Below are positions 24,248 through 32,135 of a DNA stretch of 32,135 nucleotides, one piece after another. How positions within the stretch are numbered: position 1 is the stretch's first letter; each line of letters starts with the position of its first letter. The stretch lies in the NCBI RefSeq assembly GCF_945901735.1, contig NZ_CAMDLM010000036.1:1-32135 (forward strand). Direction: 5' to 3'. This DNA comes from Limnohabitans sp. Rim8. GTDB taxonomy: Bacteria; Pseudomonadota; Gammaproteobacteria; Burkholderiales; Burkholderiaceae_C. The translations under genes and the position numbers were made by a program. A model generated the notes under the pieces. The model was not told the DNA's origin. It searched no databases and saw only the letters and a program-made list of their open reading frames with translations.

Positions 24248-24733
24248 TCAATCGCGGAAGTTGTCGAACGACAGTGGCAACTCGGTCATGTCTTTGCGCA
24301 GCAGCGCCATGGCTTCTTGCAAGTCGTCGCGTTTGGCACCGGTTACACGCACCGCATCGCCTTGGATCGAGGCCTGAACCTTGATCTTGCTTTCCTTGAT
24401 CAACTTGGTGATCTTCTTGGCATCTTCGGTCTCGATGCCGTTTTTCACCTTGATCACTTGCTTGACTTTGTCACCGCCGATTTTCTCGACCTTGCCGATG
24501 TCCAAAAAGCGAACGTCCACATTGCGTTTGGTCAGCTTGTTGCGCAAGATGTCCTCGACCTGCGTGAGTTGAAATTCGGCGTCGCCGAACATCGTGATCT
24601 CTTTGTCTTTGAGCTCGATCTTGGCCGATGTGCCTTTGAAGTCAAAGCGGGTGCCGATTTCTTTGGCAGAAGTGTCAACAGCGTTGCGCACTTCGGCCAT
24701 ATTGGGTTCGCAAACGGTATCAAACGAGGGCAT
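24248..24733 (-). CDS. yajQ: YajQ-family nucleotide-binding protein
   Basis: The 161-residue protein starts [20 protein letters not shown] and continues [22 protein letters not shown], both characteristic of YajQ, which folds as two ferredoxin-like halves. The end [16 protein letters not shown] and [10 protein letters not shown] is also typical. Family members bind nucleotides, and several proteobacterial ones bind cyclic di-GMP and act with transcription factors. The ATG at 24733 gives the usual length. It is divergent from murB with only 40 bases between the start codons. Confidence 0.95.
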   Translation of the reverse strand: MPSFDTVCEPNMAEVRNAVDTSAKEIGTRFDFKGTSAKIELKDKEITMFGDAEFQLTQVEDILRNKLTKRNVDVRFLDIGKVEKIGGDKVKQVIKVKNGIETEDAKKITKLIKESKIKVQASIQGDAVRVTGAKRDDLQEAMALLRKDMTELPLSFDNFRD

Positions 24734-24753
24734 GGCGGTAAAAGTCCGAGGTT

Positions 24754-24771
24754 GAGAATGAGACAATTCTC
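24754..24771. promoter_or_regulatory. Inverted repeat in the 40-bp yajQ/murB divergent gap
   Basis: GAGAAT and ATTCTC are separated by six bases and end two bases before the murB start codon. The gap is too short for two ordinary promoters with leaders, so transcripts must start at or near the start codons, or further upstream within the opposite gene. The repeat could be an operator or chance. Confidence 0.35.
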
Positions 24772-24773
24772 CC

Positions 24774-25835
24774 ATGAACTTGGAAAAAAACGTCCCTTTG
24801 CAGCCTTACAACACCTTTGGCATCGCAGCCAAGGCGATGGCGTTGGTGCGGGTGCGCTGCGAAGCCGACCTGCTGGACGTGCTGGCCGACCCCCAATTGG
24901 CCACTTTGCCACGCCAAGTGCTGGGCGGCGGCAGCAATATTGTGCTCACCGGTGACGTCAAGGCGCTGGTGCTCAAAATCGAGGTGCCGGGCGTGCGTTT
25001 GGCGGCAGAGACCGACAAACACTGGGTGGTCGAGGCGGGCGCCGGCGTCGACTGGCACGCCTTGGTCGCATGGACGCTGGACAACGGCTACCCCGGCCTC
25101 GAAAACCTGGCCCTGATCCCCGGCACCGTGGGCGCATCGCCCGTGCAAAATATCGGTGCTTATGGGGTGGAGCTGCAAGACCGCTTTGAGTCCCTGGACG
25201 CCATGGACCTGTTCACCGGCGAGCTGTTCAGCTTGAATGCGGCGCAATGCGGCTTCAGCTACCGCGATTCGGTGTTCAAACACGCCTCCGTCGGCTCTGG
25301 CGGCCCGGATGGCCTGGGCCTGGCGGGTCGTGCGGTCATCCTGCGGGTGCGTTTTGCGCTGCCCAAGCGCTGGAAGCCCGAACTGGGTTACCTGGACCTG
25401 GAACGCAAGATGGCGGAGACCGGCATTCAAAAACCCGATGCGCGGGAAATTTTTGACTGGGTTGTGGCCATTCGCCGCGCCAAATTGCCCGACCCGGCGG
25501 TGATCGGCAACGCGGGCAGCTTCTTCAAGAACCCGACGGTCACCCCCGAGCAATGCGCCGACATCATCGCCCGTGACCCGAAAGTGGTGCACTACCCCAT
25601 GCCCGACGGCGGCATCAAGCTGGCAGCAGGCTGGCTGATCGACGCCTGCGGCTGGAAAGGCAAAAGCGTGGGCCACGCCGGGGTTTACGAAAAGCAGGCC
25701 TTGGTGCTGGTCAACCGGGGCGGGCGCGAGAACCCTTGCACCGGGGGCGAGGTGATGACGCTGGCCATGGCCATTCAGACCAGCGTGTACGAGCGTTTTG
25801 GCATTCGGTTGGAGCCTGAGCCGGTGGTCATTTGA
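24774..25835 (+). CDS. murB: UDP-N-acetylenolpyruvoylglucosamine reductase (MurB type I)
   Basis: MurB reduces UDP-GlcNAc-enolpyruvate to UDP-MurNAc with NADPH, in the second committed step of peptidoglycan synthesis. The FAD-binding domain has PYNTFGIAA and the signature [12 protein letters not shown], then [23 protein letters not shown]164 in YRDS and S249 in [10 protein letters not shown] are catalytic (Ser is the proton donor). The end LEPEP supplies the conserved Glu (E347 or E349). At 353 residues it matches the type I (E. coli-like) form. The ATG at 24774 has no Shine-Dalgarno sequence, so translation may be leaderless or start from a very short leader. Confidence 0.97.
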   Translation: MNLEKNVPLQPYNTFGIAAKAMALVRVRCEADLLDVLADPQLATLPRQVLGGGSNIVLTGDVKALVLKIEVPGVRLAAETDKHWVVEAGAGVDWHALVAWTLDNGYPGLENLALIPGTVGASPVQNIGAYGVELQDRFESLDAMDLFTGELFSLNAAQCGFSYRDSVFKHASVGSGGPDGLGLAGRAVILRVRFALPKRWKPELGYLDLERKMAETGIQKPDAREIFDWVVAIRRAKLPDPAVIGNAGSFFKNPTVTPEQCADIIARDPKVVHYPMPDGGIKLAAGWLIDACGWKGKSVGHAGVYEKQALVLVNRGGRENPCTGGEVMTLAMAIQTSVYERFGIRLEPEPVVI

Positions 25836-25935
25836 GTCGGCGCAATCGCGTAGACGGGCGCAAAAAGGCATCAAGGCCTAAATGGCCGAGTGCCCATACT
25901 TCAGATTGAGCGCAGGGGACTGAAAGTGGCCGTTG

Positions 25936-26895
25936 TCACTGAGCAGTTGCGCCAGAACTTCGCGCGACAACACGCCATTGACTGACTTCGTTGGCCATGA
26001 AGACGCCAAGCTCCTCAGCACTGGCGGGGACCGCCGTGGCACCCTGGGCAATGAGAGACTCTTGAACGCTCGATTTGGCCAACATCAACTTGATGGCGTT
26101 ATCGAGTCGAGAAATGATGGCCGGTGGTGTTCCTGCCGGTGCCAGTACAAAAAGACGCGGTGATGCATCAAATCCTGGAAAGGTATCTGCCAAAGCCGGC
26201 CAGTCTGGTGCACTGATGAGCTTGACGGGGCTGGTGAGTGCAATGGCTTTGAGCTTGCCAGCCTTGGCTTGCACCAAAGCTGGGGGTGCAGACATGATGG
26301 CCAGCGGAATTTGGCCGCCGATCAAATCCGGAATGATGGGCGCTGCGCCCTTGTAGGGCACATGCACGAAGTCAAAATTGCCTTGCTTTTTGAAAAGTTC
26401 CATGGCCAGGTGATGGACGGTACCCACACCTGGGGATGCATAACTGTACTTGCCTGGATTGGCCCTCAGCAAGGCAACAAGCTCATTCGTATTTTTGGCT
26501 GGCAAAGAGGGGTGAGCGACCACCACCAATGGGGTGACGCCGACCGAACCTACGGGGGCAAAACTTTTGATCGGATCGAAGGGCAGGGATGCATAAATGG
26601 ACGGTGCAATCAACAGACCCGTCTCGCCAAAAAGCAGGGTGTAGCCATCGGCGGGCGCCTTGGCGACGGCGTCAGCAGCCAGTGTTCCGCCAGCGCCCGC
26701 CCGATTTTCAACAAATACCTGCTGCCCCAATGATTCCGTCAAGTGTGTGGCAGTCAGACGAGCCAGCGCATCGGCGCCTCCTCCTGCGGCATACCCCACG
26801 ATCAATCGGATCGGCTTGTTGGGAAAGGTCTGCGCGAGCGCCGGGATCGAGGCCAGTGCGATCAAGCAGCACACAAAGACGTAGATTTTTTTCAT
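25936..26895 (-). CDS. Bug/TctC-family periplasmic solute-binding protein (orphan)
   Basis: This is a second tripartite tricarboxylate receptor (319 residues). The signal peptide covers KKIYVFVCCLIALASIPALA, and the mature protein begins QTFPNKPIRLIVGYAAGGGADALAR. The family motifs VENRAGAGGTLAADAVAKAPADGY, SYASPGVGTVHHLAMELF and VPYKGAAPIIPDLIGGQI follow. The ATG at 26895 has CAGGAG eight bases upstream, whereas 26955 would add a non-coding leader. No transporter membrane genes or catabolic genes adjoin it: it converges with murB and is divergent from the adhesin gene, so its ligand cannot be guessed from context. It is only distantly similar to the first TctC-like protein. Confidence 0.94.
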   Translation of the reverse strand: MKKIYVFVCCLIALASIPALAQTFPNKPIRLIVGYAAGGGADALARLTATHLTESLGQQVFVENRAGAGGTLAADAVAKAPADGYTLLFGETGLLIAPSIYASLPFDPIKSFAPVGSVGVTPLVVVAHPSLPAKNTNELVALLRANPGKYSYASPGVGTVHHLAMELFKKQGNFDFVHVPYKGAAPIIPDLIGGQIPLAIMSAPPALVQAKAGKLKAIALTSPVKLISAPDWPALADTFPGFDASPRLFVLAPAGTPPAIISRLDNAIKLMLAKSSVQESLIAQGATAVPASAEELGVFMANEVSQWRVVARSSGATAQ

Positions 26896-27071
26896 GGTGT
26901 CTCTCCTGAAGGGTGAATCGCTGGCATGAACAGGGTGCAAAACCCACGGGCTCATGGTCGTTGTTTTCGAAGCTGTAGTCTGGCCTTAAAAACATCAAAA
27001 ATCACAATGCAAGCCAGTGCAAGTTATCAAAGTCGGCAAATTTTACATTTTCAAGCAATTGAAAGGAATGT
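26896..27071. promoter_or_regulatory. Divergent intergenic region before the adhesin gene
   Basis: These 176 bases are AT-rich for the window, especially 26985-27060. They must carry the promoters of both the leftward TctC gene and the rightward adhesin gene. TGCAAG occurs twice within 15 bases near 27010. No convincing -10/-35 pair was assigned. AAAGGA four bases before 27072 serves as the ribosome site for the adhesin. Confidence 0.4.
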
Positions 27072-30000
27072 ATGGCCGCCGACAAATTCATCGCTGTGCA
27101 CAACGGGCAAAGTCTCACTTCCCTGCAACGGGGCCAAAGCCACACGTTCAAAGCGAGAGCGGGGGATCATTACCGGATATTGAAGGCTCTTGACGACCGT
27201 CAACTGGAGGGCAACGTCGTCGCCAAGCGGCTGGGCGCTGACCTGATTTTGCAATTTCAAGACGGTACGCAGATCACGTTAGAGGGCTACTTTGTGGCGT
27301 GCCAAGGCGGGGCATGCGACATCACCTTGCCTGCAGCAGACTCGGCAGGGGTCTTGCTTTCGAGCGAAGTCGGCTCAAGCCTGTCCCAGCCAGACGGCTT
27401 CCAATTGCTGTACACCTTTGGCCAGACCTCGGGCATTTTGGAGGTGGCCTCCAGGACTGCGCCGGCGAAAGAGTCGATGCCCGAGAGTTTGTTCTCCGCT
27501 TGGGTTCCGCCGCGTCTCAAGCAGATCCTGGATACATTTCGCACCGCCATAACGCCAGAGTCTGATAACCCCCACCTGTTGGGCTGGCTGGGCGCGGGGG
27601 CCGGTTTGTTGTTTCTGGGTCAGTCAGGCGGGGGCTCAGGCTCAGCGCCTTCCGAGGTGGACAAGACGGCGCCGGCGCTGCCACTGGTGCCCATGGTCAT
27701 CAGCGATGACGTGGAGAAGATCAGGGGCGATTTGACGCCCCTTCAGGCCGTCACCAATGACGCTACGCCACAATTTTCAGGCAGCGGTGCCGAAGCCGGT
27801 GCGCAAGTCACCTTGTTCGATGGGGCGCTGGTGCTGGGCAAAACAGGGGTTGGTGCCAATGGCGCGTGGTCGTTCACGCCCAGCACGCCCTTGGCCGAGG
27901 GCCTGCACCGCATCCGCTACACCCTCAGCGACGCTGCGGGCAACACCAGCCCATCGAGCACCGAAGTGGCGTTCACCGTAGACACCCGCACACCAGGCAC
28001 ATTGGGTGTGGGGCTGGACCCCAGCGACAGCGGTGACGTGTCTCAAGGTGTGGTGCTTCGGGTCCTGCTGGACGACCAGGCCGCTGCAGGTGATTCCATA
28101 GAAACCCGCTTGATGCGTGACGATGTGGAAGTCCAGGTCATGTTGCAGACGCTGAGCAGCAATGACATTCAACAAGGCCATGTGTTGCAACGTGTGGACG
28201 CTGCCGCTGTGGCCACCAACGGGCGATTCAGCACGTCGACCCGACTCTTTGACGCGGCGGGCAATGAAAGCCAAGTGCTCAAAAAGCTGGACACCTTCAC
28301 CGTATTGGACGGCCTGGTGCATGACGACTATATGGCCAACGCCTTTGTGTTTGTCGACGGCAACAACAGCGGTCAATTTGAAGAAGGCGAGTTCAGCGTT
28401 CGAACCGACGCTGGCGGGCGATTCAAACTCACCTTCGATCCCAACGGTGCGCCCGTGCTGGCGATGGGCGGGGTGGACACCGCCTCCGGCTCGGCCAATG
28501 GCGCGGTGGTCTACAGGGCCTACACCTCCAATGTGGACACCCAAAATGCGGGGCTTGACATCGTCCTGTCACCTTTGTCGACCCTGATTGCGGCGCTGGC
28601 CGACCAGGCCACACCCCAGGGCCAGGGCCAGGGCCAGTTCGTATCACAAACCCAGCTGATTGAAGCGGCCGCTGTGGCCAACCAAGTGCTGGGCCTGAAC
28701 AGCCAAAGCCCTGCTGGCTTGCTCAGCTTTGACCCCGTCCAAGCGGCCGAAAACCCAATCTCCACCGCAGGCGACCGTGTCCTGTTGTCGGTCAACCGCC
28801 AATTGGGCTTGGTCTTTGCAGCGACAGGGGCATTGATCGACGGCGCGTCGAACAGCGACAGCATCAGCACGGGGGCCGCCAGCGGCGTGGGTATTTCATC
28901 CATGGCCCAGATGATGGTGACGCGCAGCCAGACGGGGGCAAGCCTGAGCTTGAGCGGCGCTGACGACATGAAGGAGCTGATGCAAACCAGCATCCAGTCG
29001 GCCAATGCGAAAGGTTTGACGCAAGAGCTCAGGGCCAGCTCTGAGGCCGACATGCAAACGCTGGGCGGCGTGGTGGCCAACTACAACGCTGCCGTCAGCG
29101 CCACCACCACCGCCAGCGCACAGTCGCAAGAGGCCTTGGCCACCTTGCGTGCGGCGGCCAACATTTTGATGCCCAGCTTGAACCAGGTTGGCTATGAAGC
29201 GAGCCTCAGCCGTGGCGGCGACATTTCTTTGACCTTGCAATCTCAGGCCATAGCCGCTGGGGTGGGCGCCGATTCTGCGGCATACGTGGAACAACAAATC
29301 AGCGCGGGCAACTTGCCCGCCAACATCAGTGGCTTTGAAACCAGCCCCGCCTCGGGCACGGTGGGCCGTGTGATTCGGCTGAGCATCCAAATGCCCTCGC
29401 TCGGGCTGAGCGACGCTTTGGACCAATTCAAACTTTCAGCCTTGCCGCTTGGGGTGGACTTGCTCAAGACCAACCCACTCACGGGACAAAGCAGCCCCTT
29501 GAGCGCCAATGCGCAAGGGGAATACGAAGTCGCGGCCCAAGATGTGGGCTACCTCGCCATCCGAAGCGCGGTGCCCATCAGCGCTACCCAAGTGGGGCTG
29601 TTCGGCTTGAACACCGTGGAGGGCAACACCCAAACTTACCTGGGCCAGCTCACCGTCGAGATACGCCAAGCCGTGCTGAGCACCCAGGCGGACATCGTCC
29701 TGGCCAGGGACAGCGCTGGCCCCATTCAAGGCGCCATCGCACCAGGCGGTCTGACGGATGACCCGTCCCCCAGGCTGACCGGGCGCTTGAATCAAGCCCT
29801 GGTTCAAGGGGAACGTTTGGTGATTTACGACGGCTCTGCCCGATTGGGCCTGGCCACGGTGACTGACAGAGACTGGTCTTTTACGCCGGCAGCCTTGGCC
29901 CAAGGGTCACACAGCATGGTCGCCCGTGTTGAAGACGCTTCGGGCGCTGTGGTGTCTGCCAGCAGCCCGCGCAACTTTTCGGTCGACACGCTGGCCCCTG

Positions 30001-32135
30001 CTGCACCCGTGCTTTACCCGAGCGACGGTCTGACTTTTGGCGGCATGGCCAGCGCTGGTGAGACCGTGAGTTTGCAGCTGTCTGATGGCCGAACCTTGGC
30101 AAGTGCCACGGTGGAAGCCAACGGACAATGGCGCTTGGCGCTGCCGCAAGCCCTGCCCGATGGCACTGTGGTCTCCGTCGTCCTCACTGACGGCAACGGC
30201 CTGCAAAGCACTGCGGTCAGCCAAACCGTCCAGGTTGGCAAACCCACTGCCGTGGCCAGCGTGAACTGGCCCAGCGCAGGGGCCAACGCGAGCGCAGTGG
30301 AGGCTTCAACAGGCTTGACCAACAACGCCACGCCCACTTTGAGTGGGCGCTTGTCGGCTGAACTCAAGACGGGTCAGACCCTGCACGTGTTTGACGGTGA
30401 CGTCGACTTGGGCCCTGCTCAAGTGAATGGACTGGGTTGGCAGTTCACACCCCCAAATGCGTTGGCACAAGGCGAGCACAGCCTGACTGTTCGGGCCATG
30501 GCGGGCGCACAGTTGGGGCCCATCGCCGCACCCTTCAAGCTGACCGTTGACACCCTGGCACCGACTCAAACAGGCTCCTTCAACCCCGACCAAGTCTCCT
30601 TAACCCAGCAAGGCAGTCCGGTCATCACAGGCCAACTCTCCTCGGGTTTACAAGCGGGCGAAACCCTGGCGGTGTACGACACCTTCAATGGCCAGCGAAT
30701 TTTGCTGGGCAACGCCAAGGTGGAAGGCCGTGCCTGGACTTTTGAGACCCCTTACTCTTTGGCCGACGGCAGTCACAGCTTTTCGGTGAGTGTGCGAGAC
30801 GCAGCGTCCAACGCCGGCCCCCTGTCCCAGCCCTACAACTTGGAGGTGGACACGGTGGCTCCGACCGCAGTGCCTGGGCGCATCCAGGCCTTCAGCACTG
30901 ACGACAAACTCGGCGATGGCAGCGCCGCAGCATCCAACGACCGCTATCCGCGCTTTTCTGTGGGCGATTTGCCCGCCGGCGTGACCCAGCTTGTCTTGGT
31001 GGTGAATGGCCAAGACTGGCCTTCGGATTACAACGCACAGACCGGACTGCTCAGCCCCTCTGCCACACACCCGCTGCTTGATGGTTTGCACACCATAGCG
31101 GTGAAATTTGCAGACGCTGCGAGCAACACAGGCAGCGCCAGCGCCACGATGTCGGTCCGCATTGACGCCACACCACCGAGCACGCCCGCCAGCGCGCCCA
31201 GCGGCTACACCGACAACGCGGGCAACCAGACCAGCGCCAGCAACACGGCTGAATCCACCGACGACACCACGCCCGGTCTCTTTGTTGGCACCGGTCTGAC
31301 GGACACCCCAAAGTTGTACGTCAACGGAACCCTGGTGGCGGCAAGCTACAACAGCAGCACCGGCACCCTCACGCCCAACGCCGCGCTGATCGATGGTAAT
31401 TACAGCTTTACCTACAGCCTGACGGATGCCGCAGGCAATGAAAGCGCCAAGAGCGCAGCGCTCGCCTTCACGGTGGACACCACCGCCCCCGCCACGCCCG
31501 CCGCAGCGCCCACGGGCTACACCGACGATGCGGGCAGCTTGACCAGTGCCAGCGCGAGCAACACGGCTGCAACCACCGACGACACCACGCCAGGCCTCTT
31601 TGTTGGCATCGGTTTGATCGACAGCCCCAAGCTGTATGTCAACGGCACTTTGGTGGCCGCAAGCTACAACAGCACTATTGGCACACTCACGCCCAATGCC
31701 GCGCTGACCGATGGCAACTACAGCTTTGAATACACGCTGACAGACGCCGCAGGCAATGAAAGCGCCAAGAGCGCAGCGCTCACCGTCGCGGTGGACACCA
31801 CCGCCCCCGCCACGCCCTCCGCAGCGCCCACGGGCTACACCGACGATGCGGGCAGCTTGACCAGCGCCAGCGCGAGCAACACGGCTGCAACCACCGACGA
31901 CACCACGCCAGGCCTGTTTGTTGGCATCGGTCTGATCGACACACCTAAGCTGTACGTCAACGGCACCCTGGTGGCTGCTACCTACAACAGCAGCAACGGC
32001 ACCCTCACACCCAATGCCGCGCTGACCGATGGCAACTACAGCTTTGAATACACGCTGACAGACGCCGCAGGCAATGAAAGCGCCAAGAGCGCAGCGCTCA
32101 CCGCCGCGGTGGACACCACCGCCCCCGCCACGCCC
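27072..32135 (+). CDS. Giant secreted biofilm-associated adhesin, BapA/LapA-like (partial, 3' end outside window)
   Basis: One reading frame of 1688 codons runs open to the right edge. Residues 1-100 match the prefix-like domain of Bap/BapA adhesins (LILQFQDGTQITLEGYF, then a CQGGACDITLPA loop), with no Sec signal. A short hydrophobic segment (LLGWLGAGAGLLFLG, 169-183) and a Gly/Ser linker follow. Next come an Ig-like domain (about 231-307) ending AFTVDT, and a domain with an EF-hand-like loop D429-E440 (DGNNSGQFEEGE). An Ala/Gln-rich probably helical section (610-750) precedes about five more Ig-like domains ending in VDT-AP motifs. From residue 1364 come near-identical repeats of 104-106 residues. 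Such proteins normally leave through a type I secretion system using a C-terminal signal, which would lie outside the window. Confidence 0.87.
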   Translation, partial: MAADKFIAVHNGQSLTSLQRGQSHTFKARAGDHYRILKALDDRQLEGNVVAKRLGADLILQFQDGTQITLEGYFVACQGGACDITLPAADSAGVLLSSEVGSSLSQPDGFQLLYTFGQTSGILEVASRTAPAKESMPESLFSAWVPPRLKQILDTFRTAITPESDNPHLLGWLGAGAGLLFLGQSGGGSGSAPSEVDKTAPALPLVPMVISDDVEKIRGDLTPLQAVTNDATPQFSGSGAEAGAQVTLFDGALVLGKTGVGANGAWSFTPSTPLAEGLHRIRYTLSDAAGNTSPSSTEVAFTVDTRTPGTLGVGLDPSDSGDVSQGVVLRVLLDDQAAAGDSIETRLMRDDVEVQVMLQTLSSNDIQQGHVLQRVDAAAVATNGRFSTSTRLFDAAGNESQVLKKLDTFTVLDGLVHDDYMANAFVFVDGNNSGQFEEGEFSVRTDAGGRFKLTFDPNGAPVLAMGGVDTASGSANGAVVYRAYTSNVDTQNAGLDIVLSPLSTLIAALADQATPQGQGQGQFVSQTQLIEAAAVANQVLGLNSQSPAGLLSFDPVQAAENPISTAGDRVLLSVNRQLGLVFAATGALIDGASNSDSISTGAASGVGISSMAQMMVTRSQTGASLSLSGADDMKELMQTSIQSANAKGLTQELRASSEADMQTLGGVVANYNAAVSATTTASAQSQEALATLRAAANILMPSLNQVGYEASLSRGGDISLTLQSQAIAAGVGADSAAYVEQQISAGNLPANISGFETSPASGTVGRVIRLSIQMPSLGLSDALDQFKLSALPLGVDLLKTNPLTGQSSPLSANAQGEYEVAAQDVGYLAIRSAVPISATQVGLFGLNTVEGNTQTYLGQLTVEIRQAVLSTQADIVLARDSAGPIQGAIAPGGLTDDPSPRLTGRLNQALVQGERLVIYDGSARLGLATVTDRDWSFTPAALAQGSHSMVARVEDASGAVVSASSPRNFSVDTLAPAAPVLYPSDGLTFGGMASAGETVSLQLSDGRTLASATVEANGQWRLALPQALPDGTVVSVVLTDGNGLQSTAVSQTVQVGKPTAVASVNWPSAGANASAVEASTGLTNNATPTLSGRLSAELKTGQTLHVFDGDVDLGPAQVNGLGWQFTPPNALAQGEHSLTVRAMAGAQLGPIAAPFKLTVDTLAPTQTGSFNPDQVSLTQQGSPVITGQLSSGLQAGETLAVYDTFNGQRILLGNAKVEGRAWTFETPYSLADGSHSFSVSVRDAASNAGPLSQPYNLEVDTVAPTAVPGRIQAFSTDDKLGDGSAAASNDRYPRFSVGDLPAGVTQLVLVVNGQDWPSDYNAQTGLLSPSATHPLLDGLHTIAVKFADAASNTGSASATMSVRIDATPPSTPASAPSGYTDNAGNQTSASNTAESTDDTTPGLFVGTGLTDTPKLYVNGTLVAASYNSSTGTLTPNAALIDGNYSFTYSLTDAAGNESAKSAALAFTVDTTAPATPAAAPTGYTDDAGSLTSASASNTAATTDDTTPGLFVGIGLIDSPKLYVNGTLVAASYNSTIGTLTPNAALTDGNYSFEYTLTDAAGNESAKSAALTVAVDTTAPATPSAAPTGYTDDAGSLTSASASNTAATTDDTTPGLFVGIGLIDTPKLYVNGTLVAATYNSSNGTLTPNAALTDGNYSFEYTLTDAAGNESAKSAALTAAVDTTAPATP
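31161..32135 (+). repeat. Tandem 318-bp coding repeats of the adhesin
   Basis: Units begin at 31161 (312 bp), 31473 (318 bp), 31791 (318 bp) and 32109 (cut by the window edge). Units two and three differ at about 20 of 318 positions by my count. Their last third (LTDGNYSFEYTLTDAAGNES) is almost identical at the DNA level. The first unit lacks two codons and is more diverged. Each encodes one Ig-like domain starting VDTTAPATP. Confidence 0.92.

Noticed and set aside
28617..28640. Short GGCCAG tandem repeat in the adhesin gene as a phase-variation tract
   Set aside because: The unit is 6 bp and keeps the reading frame, so it could change length but not switch the gene on or off.

Overview
The window looks like a chromosomal segment of a GC-rich betaproteobacterium, most likely Burkholderiales and probably Comamonadaceae. 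The basis is the gene set: two Bug/TctC-type binding proteins, a TRAP transporter, RdgC, YajQ, type I MurB, CrcB and aromatic ring-oxidising enzymes, plus the codon style. The placement is inferred from gene content, not from a search. I count 27 protein genes. The first and last run off the window edges. I saw no tRNA, rRNA, CRISPR array or transposase, and no gene-free stretch longer than about 265 bases.

Layout. (a) 1-3235: a leftward operon of Bug/TctC binding protein, CaiB/BaiF CoA-transferase and HpcH/CitE-type CoA-ester lyase, with a divergent MarR regulator. A perfect palindrome lies over the putative -35 box of the operon. This is an organic-acid uptake, CoA activation and cleavage module. 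(b) 3498-6017: a vapBC toxin-antitoxin pair followed by fhs (formate-tetrahydrofolate ligase). Between fhs and the next gene is a 17-codon crcB remnant. (c) 6108-8832: a divergent intradiol ring-cleavage dioxygenase and FAD phenol/resorcinol-type hydroxylase, with three 13-bp direct repeats between them. Intact crcB follows. (d) rdgC. (e) 10394-17635: a leftward TRAP transporter operon, divergent from a winged-helix regulator and a fused 5-oxoprolinase/hydantoinase of 1220 residues. (f) A ComEA-like helix-hairpin-helix protein and a fusion of an excisionase-like HTH with a receiver domain. (g) 19080-22860: acyl-CoA synthetase, luciferase-like monooxygenase and a stand-alone MetE catalytic domain in one compact operon. 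(h) A hemerythrin-like protein lacking one iron ligand, a 2OG-Fe(II) dioxygenase, then the divergent pair yajQ/murB. (i) An orphan TctC protein. (j) From 27072 to the right edge, a giant secreted adhesin with a BapA-type N-terminal prefix, Ig-like domains and near-identical 318-bp tandem repeats.

The overall theme is scavenging of small organic acids and aromatics: three solute-binding proteins, each near or expected to serve a catabolic enzyme set, and two catabolic operons each paired with its own divergent regulator. The points most worth following up are the MetE-core/luciferase-like operon, the crcB remnant that brackets the aromatic cassette together with intact crcB, the altered hemerythrin, and the adhesin repeat array.
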